Notes: a model not told the origin generated them from the letters alone. DNA of 64,000 bases from Microglena sp. YARC (GCA_022414725.1 CM039464.1:1178001-1242000); one strand, 5' to 3'. Shown: positions 22,707-32,901, counted from the first letter of the stretch. Translations and numbers: made by a program.

Positions 22707-23981
22707 TTAGGTGCCAGATGCTGGGTAACCATCAAGGTCCAGCTGGGTGTGGAGTTTCTCCAGGAGGGTGGAGAAAGATTTCCTAGACATTTTTGGGGTG
22801 TCCAGCATGTTGATGAATGTGAAATCCATAGGGCTCCAGTGCATGCTGAGGTTGTTGACACACATTACTCTGCCCCCAGGATACACACAGCTGATGGGGT
22901 GCATAAGCATCTTGGGCCAGGAAACCAGTACCCTTGCATGTGCTTGGACCATAGCTGCTTGGAGGCATATGGCCCACTGAATGGTGGGCCTTGCAGCTGT
23001 GGAGACAGTGGGGTATATGTGTACCATGTGTTGCAATCTGTTGACATGCTTGAGGAGGGGTCCACAGACTGAGATGTGACTGTTGTGCATCTGTCTGCTG
23101 GGAAACCTGGACATTTCAGCAGCCAGAAGGGCAGGGAACTTGGTAGCTAGCTGGTCAATGAGGATAGGGATAGGTTGTCTAGGTCTGATGCTGAAGGCTC
23201 TAAGGGAGGAAGGGGAATTGTTGAGGGTGTTTAGCAGGGCTCCAAACTTGGTCCTGGAGAGGCCAGAGTTGTTCAGGAAATGGACTGGGTGGGTGTTCAT
23301 ATTGACATGAGCTAGGGGCTGATCAGGAGAGAGAGAGGTAGCTGAGGGAATCCATTGGTCAAATCTAAGGGCTTGGGATAGCTCCTGTTGGGTGCAGGAC
23401 CCCTGTCCATCAATGGGATAGGGATTTTCATAGCTGGTTCTGGCTTGGTCCAGCAGGAGGTCCATCTCTCTTCTGGCTTGTGCTTCTGTCAGGTTACACA
23501 GCTCATCATGGGGAACAGTGGGCATCTGCTGGCTAGGAGCTGTGGAGTAATCAGTATCTGGGATGAAGTCATGGGATGATGTGGTACACAAGTCATCTTC
23601 CAGCAGGTCATGTTGGTGTGGTGAGAATTCCCCCCCATTGTCTGACTGGATCATGGAGGGCATGATGGGTTGAACAAGGTCAGGCATGTCATCCTCACCA
23701 TTTGCAGAAACCAGGTCTGGTAGGCTGCCGGAGCTGCTGGCAGTGTCATGGGGAATGGTGCAACTGGCGGCAGCATCATCATTGTAGCAGATGTTCTTGG
23801 GGTCTTGCTGGGTGACCATCATGATGACAGAAGGGAGGGTATTACAGGGGTATGGGGAAGGGGGAGGGATCTTAGAGGTGCTAGTGATGTATAGGCCATT
23901 TTGTTTAGGGCATAAGAGAATAGTCTTGGAGCCTTTGGCAGTTGGGAGGGAGAGTGTAGCAGCAGCATTAGATGCATGGAG
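22707..23981 (-). pseudogene. Pol remnant of the Copia-like element
   Basis: This lies in the same frame as gag and is separated from it by a single TAA at 23,982-23,984. The first part reads LLCPKQNGLYITS, fitting the gag-pre-integrase domain (a GLY motif). Later IQSDNGGEF resembles the integrase-core SDNGGEF motif. The integrase HHCC finger, reverse transcriptase and RNase H are not seen. The remaining 300 codons match nothing that I recognise. An internal deletion with filler coding sequence is the simplest reading. Confidence 0.65.
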
Positions 23982-25565
23982 TTAGAGGTTGGGGCAGAGT
24001 TTGTGTGCTGCATGCACACTGAGTATGTTGACCACAGTCAAGGTTGGAGCAAGGAGCACATCGTTGAGTGTGATCATGGATCCAAGGTGACCCCTGATGT
24101 TGGCTTTTCCCTTCTGGAGGCAGAGCACTGGTGATGCTCCAAGGTCTGCCAGGTGGAGGCTAATAGGCTGGGGGAGATCCTGAATGTCATGCAAGATGGA
24201 CGGGTTACTGGTGCAGTGGGAGTGGGCTGCACGGTCTAAAATCCACTCTGTCAGGAGGGCTGTCTGGAACTGGGCATGAGCACCCTTATCATCATCATCA
24301 TCAGAGGTGCCATCACTGGAAACTAGGGCTGGCATAGACTCATTTCTCCTACTATGGCAAGCATCAGGATCAGGTGTGGGTCCAGGGAAAGCAGTGTCAT
24401 CCATGGGAGCATGTGGGTCAGACAGGGGTTTGGACTTGCCTCTTGAGTCTGCAAACTGGAGGGGCTGTGGGTCATCAGAAGTTAAGGCCATGAAGTTGTG
24501 CTCATCCTCATTGTCTGTTGTGGACTGGGATGTGGAACAGTCACCGTCTGCAACATGGGCATGCCCACGTCTGTCACGGCGTCCTCTGGTGTCTCTGGCA
24601 GATGCTCTGCTGTCTCTCCTAGGAGACTTGGACTTGCTGGATGACCTCTTGGCTGCATCCTTGGGGGGTGATGAGGATCCTCGACGTGCAGAGGTGGAGG
24701 AGAATGGTGGTGGCCTGTACTTCAGCTCTGTGGTGGGGCTAGGGCAATTGATTGAGTTGTGCCCATAGCCATTGCAGTTCCAGCATGTCATCTGAGTAGA
24801 TGGGAGACGGTCCTTTCTTGGGCGGCCTTGGAAAGCAGCAGCTGCCATGTGCTCAGTCTCTTCTGGAGAGATGCTGGAATCAGAGATCTGGTTAGACACC
24901 TGGTACCTGATGATCTGGGTCTGAAAGGAGGGAAAATCAGGGCATACACAGTTGTGGAAGGAAAACCTGAATCCATTGTATTCTGGACGAGGTGTAAGTC
25001 CTTGAACAATTATGCTGAGGAATGCTGGGATGGAGGTGTTTCTGACCCCATTCACTTGGGGAAGCAAGGTATAGAGCTCATAACTGCGAGAGAGGTAGGT
25101 TTGTAGTGGCTCAGTAGTTGACATGCTGAGGTTGTACATGGATCTCACTGCCCCTGTCTCAAGGTCAGAGTTCCTCTCTCCATATGAGGTCTTGAGAAAC
25201 CTGTAGGCTTTAGCAGCAACGTTAGTGTTAGCTATGATGGCCTGTTGGATGGGTTCAGAACAATGCTTGAGGATCTCATTCAGTGCAACAGCGTTCTTTA
25301 CCATGTTGATTGGGTAGGGAACAGCACGAGCCGCAATAGCTGCATTAGCATTGTCCACATTCGGGTAGTGAGACTCCTCCAGCGGGTATCCGTCGGCATC
25401 TGCTGGCTCATTTGCGGGGACAACGTCCTTCGCTGCCTCAATGGCAACGGAGATGCACCCCGGGTGGGACCTGAGGTGGCGGAGAAGGAAGGGTCCAAAC
25501 TTGTGCCATGGGACAGCAGGTGTGCCGTCGAAGACGAGTGCCGGGGGCTTGGCTGGAGTCGCCAT
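23982..25565 (-). CDS. Gag-protease polyprotein of the Copia-like element (527 aa)
   Basis: Gag packages the element RNA, and the zinc knuckle binds nucleic acid. Residues about 40-230 look like a Copia-type gag with TEPLQTYLSRSYEL. A CCHC knuckle CWNCNGYGHNSINC spans residues 261-274, followed by a basic Ser/Arg-rich stretch. The retropepsin position reads WILDRAAHSH (residues 441-450) instead of the usual W-x-x-D-S/T-G-A, so the protease is probably inactive. The start at 25,565 is the first ATG in this frame. An out-of-frame ATG lies in a 29-bp tandem copy just upstream. Confidence 0.85.
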   Translation of the reverse strand: MATPAKPPALVFDGTPAVPWHKFGPFLLRHLRSHPGCISVAIEAAKDVVPANEPADADGYPLEESHYPNVDNANAAIAARAVPYPINMVKNAVALNEILKHCSEPIQQAIIANTNVAAKAYRFLKTSYGERNSDLETGAVRSMYNLSMSTTEPLQTYLSRSYELYTLLPQVNGVRNTSIPAFLSIIVQGLTPRPEYNGFRFSFHNCVCPDFPSFQTQIIRYQVSNQISDSSISPEETEHMAAAAFQGRPRKDRLPSTQMTCWNCNGYGHNSINCPSPTTELKYRPPPFSSTSARRGSSSPPKDAAKRSSSKSKSPRRDSRASARDTRGRRDRRGHAHVADGDCSTSQSTTDNEDEHNFMALTSDDPQPLQFADSRGKSKPLSDPHAPMDDTAFPGPTPDPDACHSRRNESMPALVSSDGTSDDDDDKGAHAQFQTALLTEWILDRAAHSHCTSNPSILHDIQDLPQPISLHLADLGASPVLCLQKGKANIRGHLGSMITLNDVLLAPTLTVVNILSVHAAHKLCPNL

Positions 25566-25593
25566 GGTGCCGGGGGCTTGCCTGGAGTCGCCA

Positions 25594-25626
25594 TGGCGCA
25601 GTGGTTAGCGTGATGGGCCCATAACC
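25594..25626 (-). promoter_or_regulatory. Primer-binding site matching an internal part of initiator tRNA-Met
   Basis: It directly abuts the 5' LTR. The plus strand reads TGGCGCAGTGGTTAGCG then TGATGGGCCCATAACC, which is the D-arm to anticodon-arm part of initiator tRNA-Met, including the CAT anticodon. The 3' end of a tRNA is not matched. Drosophila copia uses a 5' half of this tRNA as primer, and this site has the same layout. Confidence 0.88.
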
Positions 25627-25846
25627 TTTCAATCAATAGAGTTGTTACACAATGAAGACTAAAGAGCAGATAGCTTATCATCGCAACTCGTGCGGCTATA
25701 TAGAAAAGGAAGTCTTCAGGAAGGTTCCGAAGACACGTGCGGGCCATAGCTAGCCTATGGCCCGGCGGCAGGCAACCCGGGTCCTGGAGCCACAGGACCA
25801 CGCGTGCGCTATGCCAACTCAGTGTCCGACTCGACGGACAATAACA
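25627..25846 (-). repeat. 5' LTR of the Copia-like element (220 bp)
   Basis: See the 3' LTR; the copies differ at two positions near their right end. The AACAT duplication follows at 25,847-25,851. Confidence 0.92.
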
Positions 25847-25851
25847 AACAT

Positions 25852-26066
25852 TGGCAGGGTCGGTTGCGTCTCAGACGCAGCCTCATAGATTGGTTGCGTC
25901 CAAGACGCAGGTTTTGGAATTTGGTTGTGTCTCACTTCATTACCCTGCGTTCTCATGCGTCCCAATGCGCCTCAATGCGCGCCAGTGCGTCTGATGCGTT
26001 TGACTCGAGAGTGTCTCAGTGGGTGGTGCAGGACGCAAAGGACTCTCTCAGCCACATAATTTGAAA
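25852..26066 (+). repeat. GGACGCA-rich block, right half of the interrupted copy
   Basis: Matches 20,804-21,003, down to the shared GCCACATAATTTGAA end. A third fragment with GTGGGACGCATCAAGCTGCTG lies at about 26,640-26,712. Confidence 0.85.
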
Positions 26067-26111
26067 ATGGTTAATTGCCGACACTGTTCATTTTTCATAT
26101 GTGAGTCATAT

Positions 26112-26150
26112 TTCAATTGAAATTGAAATTGAAATTGAAATTGAAATTGT
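26112..26150 (+). repeat. (GAAATT)n microsatellite
   Basis: About six copies of the hexamer AATTGA. Confidence 0.9.
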
Positions 26151-26630
26151 TACATCCGTGTAATACCGTTACTCACAGGACGTGAAGTTAAGGACACCAT
26201 AGCGTAAGTCATATTTCAATGTGAACCTTTGAGGTTTACAATTATTTCTGGATGGTGGGATACTGAGATCCTTTAATTAACTCTGTATAATTTGTTGCAG
26301 AAATTTCCGGCAAAGAATGCCATGATCGGTCTCGTTCCTAACAAGCCTGCAAAGTGATTTTCGGGGTTTCTTTTGAGTTCCAATTATTTGCTGCTCATGT
26401 TTTTTTCCTGCATCTTGCTTATGCTCCACAGAATCTTGTAATTTGTGATTTGGTTTTTTACACTAGCGGAAGTATGAGACGCGTAGCACGTGTCACCAAC
26501 TTGTCACCTGTCTCTAGAATAGTTACTTCGTTATCTGGCGTACTTAAAGTAACTTCTGGTATACTTTACACTGTGTAGAAAAATGTAACCAAGTTGTCCA
26601 GAAACATTATGTATAAGACTCAATTCATGG
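26151..26630. other. No gene recognised
   Basis: AT-richer unique sequence. A 74-codon open frame at 26,354-26,578 has no recognisable motif. Confidence 0.4.
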
Positions 26631-26778
26631 AATGGATGGAATGGGACGCAGTGGGACGCATCAAGCTGCTGTTGCTGTGGGAGGGGGAAAGAGGAATTTT
26701 TGGGACGCAACCAAGGGGGGGGCAAAAAAAAAAGTGATAGAACCCATCCCCAAAAAGTGCTGAGGCACCCTTCTGCAG

Positions 26779-26815
<37 letters not shown>
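26779..26815 (+). repeat. Poly-C run
   Basis: About 35 consecutive C. Confidence 0.9.
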
Positions 26816-26816
<1 letters not shown>

Positions 26817-27024
26817 CTCCAGAACCCACTGTGCAGTCACTATCTCAGCCACCACTTAGTGTAATGGTGTCTAATTAGGCTCATTTTACAGGGTTTTCAA
26901 AGGCCTATCCATTGAGGTTAGTCTAGAGACCATTGGGAATGTTTTAAACATAGAAAATCATCATCATCAATGTTACATTGTTTGGTGGGGCTTGGGGGTC
27001 ACGGTCCCTTGGCCCCTAATGCGC

Positions 27025-27180
27025 CCACCTTCAATATTCTTCAATAATCAGTTCTTCAATCCAAGCTTCAATCAGGCATTTGATAATCAGGCCTTCAATC
27101 CAAGTTTCAACCGGGCATTAAATAATCAGCTCTTCAATCCAAGTTTCAATCAGGCATGAAATAATCAGGTCTTCAATAAT
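27025..27180 (+). repeat. TCTTCAATCCAAGTTTCAATC repeat, three to four copies
   Basis: Units of about 45 bp containing ATAATCAG(G/C)(C/T)CTTCAATCC and TCAA(C/T)C(A/G)GGCAT repeat in tandem. Confidence 0.75.
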
Positions 27181-27234
27181 TACTAATGTATGTATGGCTG
27201 AAGGGCACAATGTAGTCCTTTACAACATGTGGTC

Positions 27235-27615
27235 TTAGTCGGTGACATCATCGACCACCATTTTCCAGAACAATGCCGGCGCATCTATAAGGGATGCCTC
27301 GAGCCGCACTTGATCTCGCTCCCTTTGCACACACTGCTCACGCCCTCTGACATTGACCTCCTTGGCAACCACCCCCTCAAACTCAGCCACCTTCAAAGAT
27401 AATTGATTGATGTCGTCCTCGCTGACTTGCTGGCCTGGGTGCACAGACTGCATGGGGTGGAGGAAGTGGTAGCTCCACACGTGCGTGCGAGTCGTGCCAG
27501 CATCGCTTTGACAAATGGGGCATGCCACTGGCCTATTGGTGCAAGGGTTGGTGGCAGATCCCTTCTCAGCTGAAGCGTAGGACATCTTGTGCTTTAGTGG
27601 GCAATTAGACTCCAC
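27235..27615 (-). CDS. Putative zinc-binding coding fragment (at most 126 aa)
   Basis: A minus-strand frame with an ordered Cys/His pattern: CPLKH, then NPCTNRPVACPIC and WSYHFLHPMQSVHPG. It is followed by a Glu/Lys-rich helix and a stop at 27,235. The C-T-N-R-P-x-x-C-P-x-C ... W-x-Y-x-x-x-H order resembles zinc fingers found beside transposase-like genes in fungi and algae, but I cannot name the family. The frame is open upstream of 27,615 without an ATG, so this is probably the last exon or a fragment of a larger gene, possibly transposon-borne. Confidence 0.45.
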   Translation of the reverse strand: MESNCPLKHKMSYASAEKGSATNPCTNRPVACPICQSDAGTTRTHVWSYHFLHPMQSVHPGQQVSEDDINQLSLKVAEFEGVVAKEVNVRGREQCVQRERDQVRLEASLIDAPALFWKMVVDDVTD

Positions 27616-27982
27616 TATATACTCACAGGACGCCGGCTATACAATTGGTTGCGTCTCAGGCAGAAGAGCTTGGGGTCCTCCTTAAGTCCCCTGATAGGTA
27701 GTACAACCTTACATGTCGGATGTACCCTACCCTAGTAAGAGCGAGGATATCATCCCGATCCCTGCTACCTGATGTAAGATCATAAACCCAATCTTCGATA
27801 ACCTTCCACATCTGGATTTCATTTCAAGTGATGTAGAACTTCTTGAACTTGGACTCGGTAACATACATGGACCCAAAGCTCCAGGCAGTAAGTAAGTAAT
27901 TGGGCTGCTCGCCCTCTTTGGCAGTAGCATTATCTTGAACTTGCGCTTGGTTACATGACTCCAGCCTTTATTAAGGCTAATA

Positions 27983-28201
27983 GCCCCTTTCAGTGATATA
28001 CATTGGTCAAGTGGTAGACCAAATCACACTGAGCATGAAGAGTCGGGGGTTCGATCCCCTCTTCGTTCGCTCTTGGCGTTGCAGGTCGTTGTCCACCGCG
28101 ATGGTAGCTTGTCCAGTTGAGGTAGGCGACCGTGCCCTACGTACCCGCGTACGACGGGCTTCCTTAACACCACGCCCCACCAGGCGTTATCATTACCTTT
28201 T
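27983..28201 (+). mobile_element. tRNA-derived SINE family A
   Basis: Head GCCCCTTTCAGTGATATACA, A-box-like TGGTCAAGTGGTAGACC, perfect B box GGTTCGATCCC, tail CACCAGGCGTTATCATTACC. The target duplication is not clear. Confidence 0.85.
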
Positions 28202-29160
28202 AATGCTACCGAACAGAACTGATCCCCAAACAGTCGTTTTACCGGGGGGGAAGATTATGAAAAGCCTGTAAAAGCAACTATCAGCTGACTTCCAGAAATG
28301 TACGGAATGCTAACATCCAGGGTACTTCAGGAGGGTCCCCAGCTCTGCTGCCTGAGACCTAACCAATTATAGCCTGCGCCCTGCAACGCAACGGACCCCT
28401 CCTTCTGGTCAACGGACTCTCCCCACGTAACCACGTTGCGTCTTTCAACACAACGGACCCGTCGACGTTGCGTCTGCAATGGAGGACGCAGCATCCTGAA
28501 CAACCGTGCCCCTCACACGTGAAGGAAAAGAGAATGAAAAACCCGCAACTATCAGCTGACTTTCAGAAATGTACGAAATGCTAACATACTACCGGCATCA
28601 GCTTAAACACTTCAGGAGTGAAGGGACGAATAGCAGCGGCAGCACGCAGATATCCAAAACATAATGAGGTAACTTACAGACAGGTGGAAACACCTTACAG
28701 GAAAACACCAGCGGTGGTACCAGGGTTAGAGACAGCAGGGTCTAGACCCTGGCTATATATACAGCGCGGTCAATAGTGGGCAAGGAAGCTGTCACTGTGT
28801 CATAGAAGCTGACACAGTACGACAGAAAAGCTGTTATTGTCCATCAGAGATCGTTCGAAGGACATACAAAAGAAGTCAGCAAGGCATAAACAGCGGGTGT
28901 AACACACCAGATGCTGATACATACCAAATAATTCGATTGGATTCTGAGGTGGATTGTTACATGGATTTTCAGCCAACTCAAAGCACCGAGCCTCCGACAC
29001 CTTAGTTGGCTTGGCTCTAGGTTTAGGCTTGATTGGCCTTATGGCTTCTCACCCTCTGGGGCTCTGGGAGGATTAAACAAGGAAAGATGGGACACCATAA
29101 CTGCCTTGGTTCTAGGTTAATGCTTCGCTTGATGAGCCATGTGGCTGCTCACCCTCTGAA
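28202..29160. other. No gene recognised; short repeats
   Basis: Two copies of CAACTATCAGCTGACTT(C/T)CAG...GAAATGCTAACAT lie near 28,275 and 28,543, and TCTCACCCTCTG recurs at about 29,047 and 29,147. I see no coding signal. Confidence 0.45.
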
Positions 29161-29174
29161 AAGGTGCCATTGTT

Positions 29175-29420
29175 CTGACCTGCAAGGGAGCTCCTAAGGG
29201 CAGGAAAAACAGTGAACCCTAAGCAATGGTAGGCAGTTGGTGCGAACCAGAGGCGCATGTGAATTAGTTGTAAAATGTAAACCCTAACAGTGGTGGGAGG
29301 CAGTTGCTGGTGTAATCGTATGCGTCTGCATATGGTCCTGCCCAGAGGCCCTGTACCCCGGGCCCTGGCTGAAATACAAGTGAAAGACTGGGTGAAAGAG
29401 CCCCTCACAGCTTGTTTCCA
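29175..29420 (+). repeat. Dispersed repeat shared with 20,660-20,720 and 21,527-21,720
   Basis: Shares GGGAGCTCCTAAGGGCAG, GTAGGCAGTTGGTGCGA and TGGTCCTGCCCAGAGGCCCT, in the same order, with the earlier block. Confidence 0.75.
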
Positions 29421-29511
29421 ACCAGTTAGGGGTCCGGTGAAGGATTGTGTTTTGGAGGGTTTAGGCTGAATTACAGATGAAGGACTCTGTCCCTCTGCGA
29501 AGTGTACGGGT

Positions 29512-30172
29512 ACGCTATACGTGACCTTGAACGTGACCTTGACTGACGTCTTCGATGCTGGGGGGGCGGCCCCCGGGCGGGACCCCCTCGCCCTCCAGTG
29601 GGGGTCCGCAGCGAAGTAGCGCTGGAGTCATGCGAATTCTGTTTACTTGGCTCTTCAGCGAATTGTCAATTGCGCAAATTAAGAGAGCTGAAGGTGGTAG
29701 GGTTGGTGGGATTGACCTACTGGTCACGCTAGGGCTGCCTCGGTATGGAGGCAGCGATATGGGAGTTACAAGGCTGACACGTGAAGGCCGAAGCAAGTCG
29801 CCGAGGTTCAATGGTCCAGACAACGTCGCCAGGCGAAGGTATTAATGGATGACATCTGGAAAACTGCTGGGAATTATCAAGCGTGCCTGATTATTGCTGG
29901 AGCACCTGTAACTCGCATGCATTGTCCACAACTGATTTCCCTGCTGCTTCAAGCGCTTTCGAGCAGCTGCCCTAGTTTCTCCCATATCGCTGCCTCCATA
30001 CCGAGGCAGCCCTAGCGTGACCAGTGGTCTATCGCACCAACCCCACCACCTTCAGTTATCTTAATTTGCGGCATTGAAAATTCGCTGTCGAGTCAACGGA
30101 ATTCGCCCCAGTCCCCCAGCCCTGCTGACGTCATTATTGATAAAGGCCACGTTCAAGGCGAAGTATAGCGGT
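29512..30172. mobile_element. Foldback element, copy 1 (long inverted arms)
   Basis: Arms of roughly 200-250 bp (29,512-29,765 and 29,979-30,172) are inverted copies, pairing GCTGCCTCGGTATGGAGGCAG with its complement. The ends read CGCTATAC...CCTTGAACGTG and CACGTTCAAGG...GTATAGCG. The loop is about 210 bp. No transposase lies inside. The whole is part of a 1.55-kb unit that is duplicated downstream. Confidence 0.8.
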
Positions 30173-30286
30173 GCCCTGAGTGAAATCGGAATGAGAAGGG
30201 AATCCATATCACCCACACCCATCCACTTCTGACTTCATCAAATGTTGCATCTAGGAGTCCCCCTCAGGGACCCTGGCCAGGTCACA

Positions 30287-30773
30287 CTACTGTGATCCCC
30301 AACCGCTAGGTTTTGTGAGTTTGGCGGGCGCGCCCAACCTTATCCTGCTCGCACTTGCCCCGCCCTCATTGCCCCTTTGCTTTCGCATTTCCTGGGCTAA
30401 TGACTCTCCATCTACATCCTGAATCATGTCCGTCGCTGTTATCGCCTTGCGTTTGATTGAGTCCGTCTCTGCATCCCCTATCGCACCCTTGGCCAAGGAC
30501 ATGATGCGCTTTTGTGGACAAATCAAGTCCACCTCAAAGATAGCATACCAAGCGCATGCGACTGTCGCTGCATTCAAGGATGCCAAATCCCCGCCCACGC
30601 CTATCATGCGCCTGTGTCAGCGAATCTGGGCCTTCGCCCAGGTTGCCTACAGCGTTTTTGAGCTTGTCGGTGCACTGAAGGCTGCCCAACCAGCTGCTAC
30701 GTCAAGCTGGGCACATGTGCGTACGTGCAATTGTCCCACTTCACGATCATCAGAACGGCCTTGCGCTCGATGA
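30287..30773. CDS. Conserved open frames of unknown function in duplicated unit, copy 1
   Basis: Both strands are open. The plus-strand frame (30,426-30,773) reads MSVAVIALRLIESVSASP and AYSVFELVGALKAAQPA. The minus-strand frame (30,287-30,607) reads MIGVGGDLASLNAATVACAW. Both survive largely intact in the second copy at 31,981-32,353, with mostly substitutions. I recognise neither and cannot tell which strand is coding, if either. Confidence 0.3.
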
Positions 30774-31105
30774 TAGAATCGCGGCGTGATCACTCGCATG
30801 GCTTTCCGCCCATCAAGAATTCTGCATGCTCGGCGCCTGTATGGGGCCATGGGGATGGGGGTGCGGCAGGGGCACTGCTGGTAGTGCAGCCGATGAGGCT
30901 AAGAAGGTGGGACAGTAAGGGGAAGGGTGGGGTTGGGCGCTGGGGGGGCAGGGTCGCTGCTGCTAGCGAATTCATTAAGGCTGAGAAGGTGGGGTTGGAG
31001 GGGGGCAGGGGTGCTGCTGCTTCCGCCCACCCGTGCTTGCAGTCTCTCTCCTGCCTCCTCAAGCACTAACGCAAGCTGGGGCTGGGGACGGTTTGGACAG
31101 CCCTG

Positions 31106-32656
31106 TACTACACCTTGAACGTGACCTTTAATGACGTCAGCGAGGCTGGGGAGCGGCCCCCCCTCCAGGGGGGTCCGCAGCGAAGCAGCGCAGGACTCAG
31201 GCGAATTCGGTTGACTTGGCTCTTCAGCGAATTGTCAAATTGCGCAAATTAAGAGAGCTGAAGGTGTTAGGGTTGGTGGGATTGACCTACTGGTCACGCT
31301 AGGGCTGCCTCGGTATGGAGGCAGCGATATGGGAGTTACAAGGCTGACACGTGAAGGCCGAAGCAAGTCGCCGAGGTTCAATGGCCCAGACAACGTCGCC
31401 AGGCGAAGCTCTTAATAGATGATACCTGGAAATTACTGGGGAATATCAAGCATGCCTGATAACTGCAGGAGCACCTGTAACTCGCATGCCTTGTTCACAA
31501 CTGATTTCCCTGCTGCTTGAAGCGCTTTCGAGCAGCTGCCCTAGTTACTCCCATATCGCTGCCTCCATACCGAGGCATCCCTAGCGTGACCAGTGGTATA
31601 CCGCACCAACCCCACCACCTTCAGCTCTCTTAATTTGAAAATTCGCTGTCGAGCCAACGGAATTCGCCCCAGTCCCCCAGCCCTGCTGACGTCATTATTG
31701 ATAAAGGCCACGTTCAAGGCGAAGTATAGCGGTGCCCTGAGTGAAATCGGAATGTGAAGGGAATCCATATCACCCACACCCATCCACTTCTGACTTCATC
31801 AAATGTGTTGCACGTAGGAGCCCCCCTAGACCAGGGCCTCGGGCCCTTGGCGGGGCCCGGGTCACACTACTGTGATCCGCAACCGCTAGGTTTTGTGAGT
31901 TTGGCGGGCGCGCCCAACCTTATCCTGCTCGCGCTTGCCCCGCCCTCATTGCCCCTTTGCTTTCGCATTTCCTGAGCTAATTACTCTCCATCTACATCCT
32001 GAATCATTTCCGTCGCTGTTATCGCCTTGCGTTTGATTGAGTCCGTCTCTGCATCCCCTATCGCACCCTTGGCCAAGGACATGATGCGCGTTTGTGGACA
32101 AATCAAGTCCGCCTCAAAGATAGCATACCAAGCGCATGCGACTGTCGCTGCATTCAAGGATGCCAAATCCCCGCCCACGCCTATCATGCGCCTGTGTCAG
32201 CGAATCTGGGCCTTTGCCCAGGTTGCCTACAGCGTTTTTGAGCTTGTCGGTGCACTGAAGGCTGCCCAACCAGCTGCTACGTCAAGCTGGACACAGGTGC
32301 GTGCGTGCAACTGTCCCACTTCACGATCATCAGAACGGCCTTGCGCTCGATGATAGAATCGCGGCGTGATCACTCGCATGGCATTCCGCCCATCAAGAAT
32401 TCTGCATGCTCGGCGCCTGTATGGGGCCATGGGGGTGGGGGTGCGGCAGGGGCACCGCTGCTAGTGCAGCCGATGAGGCTAAGAAGGTAGGACAGTAAGG
32501 GGAAGGGTGGGGTTGGGCGCTGGGGGGGCAGGATTACTGCTGCTAGCGAATTCAATAAGGCTGAGAAGGTGGGGTTGGGGGGGCAGGGGTGCTGCTGCTT
32601 TTGCCCATCCGTACTTGCAGTCTCTCTCCTGCCTCCTCAAGCACTAACGCAAGCTA
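31106..32656. repeat. Second copy of the 1.55-kb unit
   Basis: Matches 29,516-31,075 from ACCTTGAACGTGACCTT to CAAGCACTAACGCAAGCT. It includes a second foldback element (about 31,110-31,735) and the conserved open frames (31,981-32,353). The copies are separated by only about 30 bp. Confidence 0.88.
31981..32353. CDS. Conserved open frames of unknown function in duplicated unit, copy 2
   Basis: Counterparts of the frames in copy 1. The plus-strand frame (32,027-32,353) shares AYSVFELVGALKAAQPA and the minus-strand frame (31,981-32,187) shares MIGVGGDLASLNAATVACAW. The minus frame now stops earlier, so it is less likely to be under constraint. Confidence 0.25.
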
Positions 32657-32692
32657 TCCCTCTTCACACGTAGGCTAAAGGCATGTGAACAG

Positions 32693-32901
32693 GCCTTGCT
32701 GCCTACCTTTGGACACGCCCCACAACCTCGGCGGCATCTGCCACGCCTCCTGAGGCATCTGCCCTTCCCGCAGCCTCTGCCATTTCTTCTGGCCCCCCCC
32801 CTCCACCATCAGCTACTCTCCCCGCTAGGGCCCTGGCTGCCACCATCTCCAGTGATGATGCGTCAAGCAGCAGTGGCAACTCATCAGATGATGATGACTG
32901 G
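32693..32901 (+). CDS. Putative exon, Ala/Ser-rich with acidic tail
   Basis: The frame reads ATPPEASALPAASAISSG, then ISSDDASSSSGNSSDDDDW, and ends at a good donor GACTGG|GTAAGT in phase 0. The next putative exon at 33,172 begins in phase 0. The start is uncertain: an in-frame TGA at 32,686 limits it, and an acceptor at 32,774 (TTCCCGCAG) is possible. The product is unknown. Confidence 0.4.

Larger units (their letters stand above)
21831..25846 (-). mobile_element. Copia-like LTR retrotransposon, internally deleted, 4,016 bp
   Basis: Complete structure on the minus strand: 5' LTR 25,627-25,846, primer-binding site 25,594-25,626, gag-protease frame from 25,565, a second frame to 22,707, polypurine tract 22,051-22,060 and 3' LTR 21,831-22,050, with AACAT duplications outside. 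The zinc knuckle, a degenerate protease motif, the gag-pre-integrase order and the primer type place it in Ty1/Copia. No reverse transcriptase YVDD motif or RNase H is visible, so it depends on another element. The nearly identical LTRs show it moved recently. Confidence 0.92.

Noticed and set aside
24307..24768. Plus-strand frame opposite the gag gene
   Set aside because: Shadow of the gag reading frame on the other strand.
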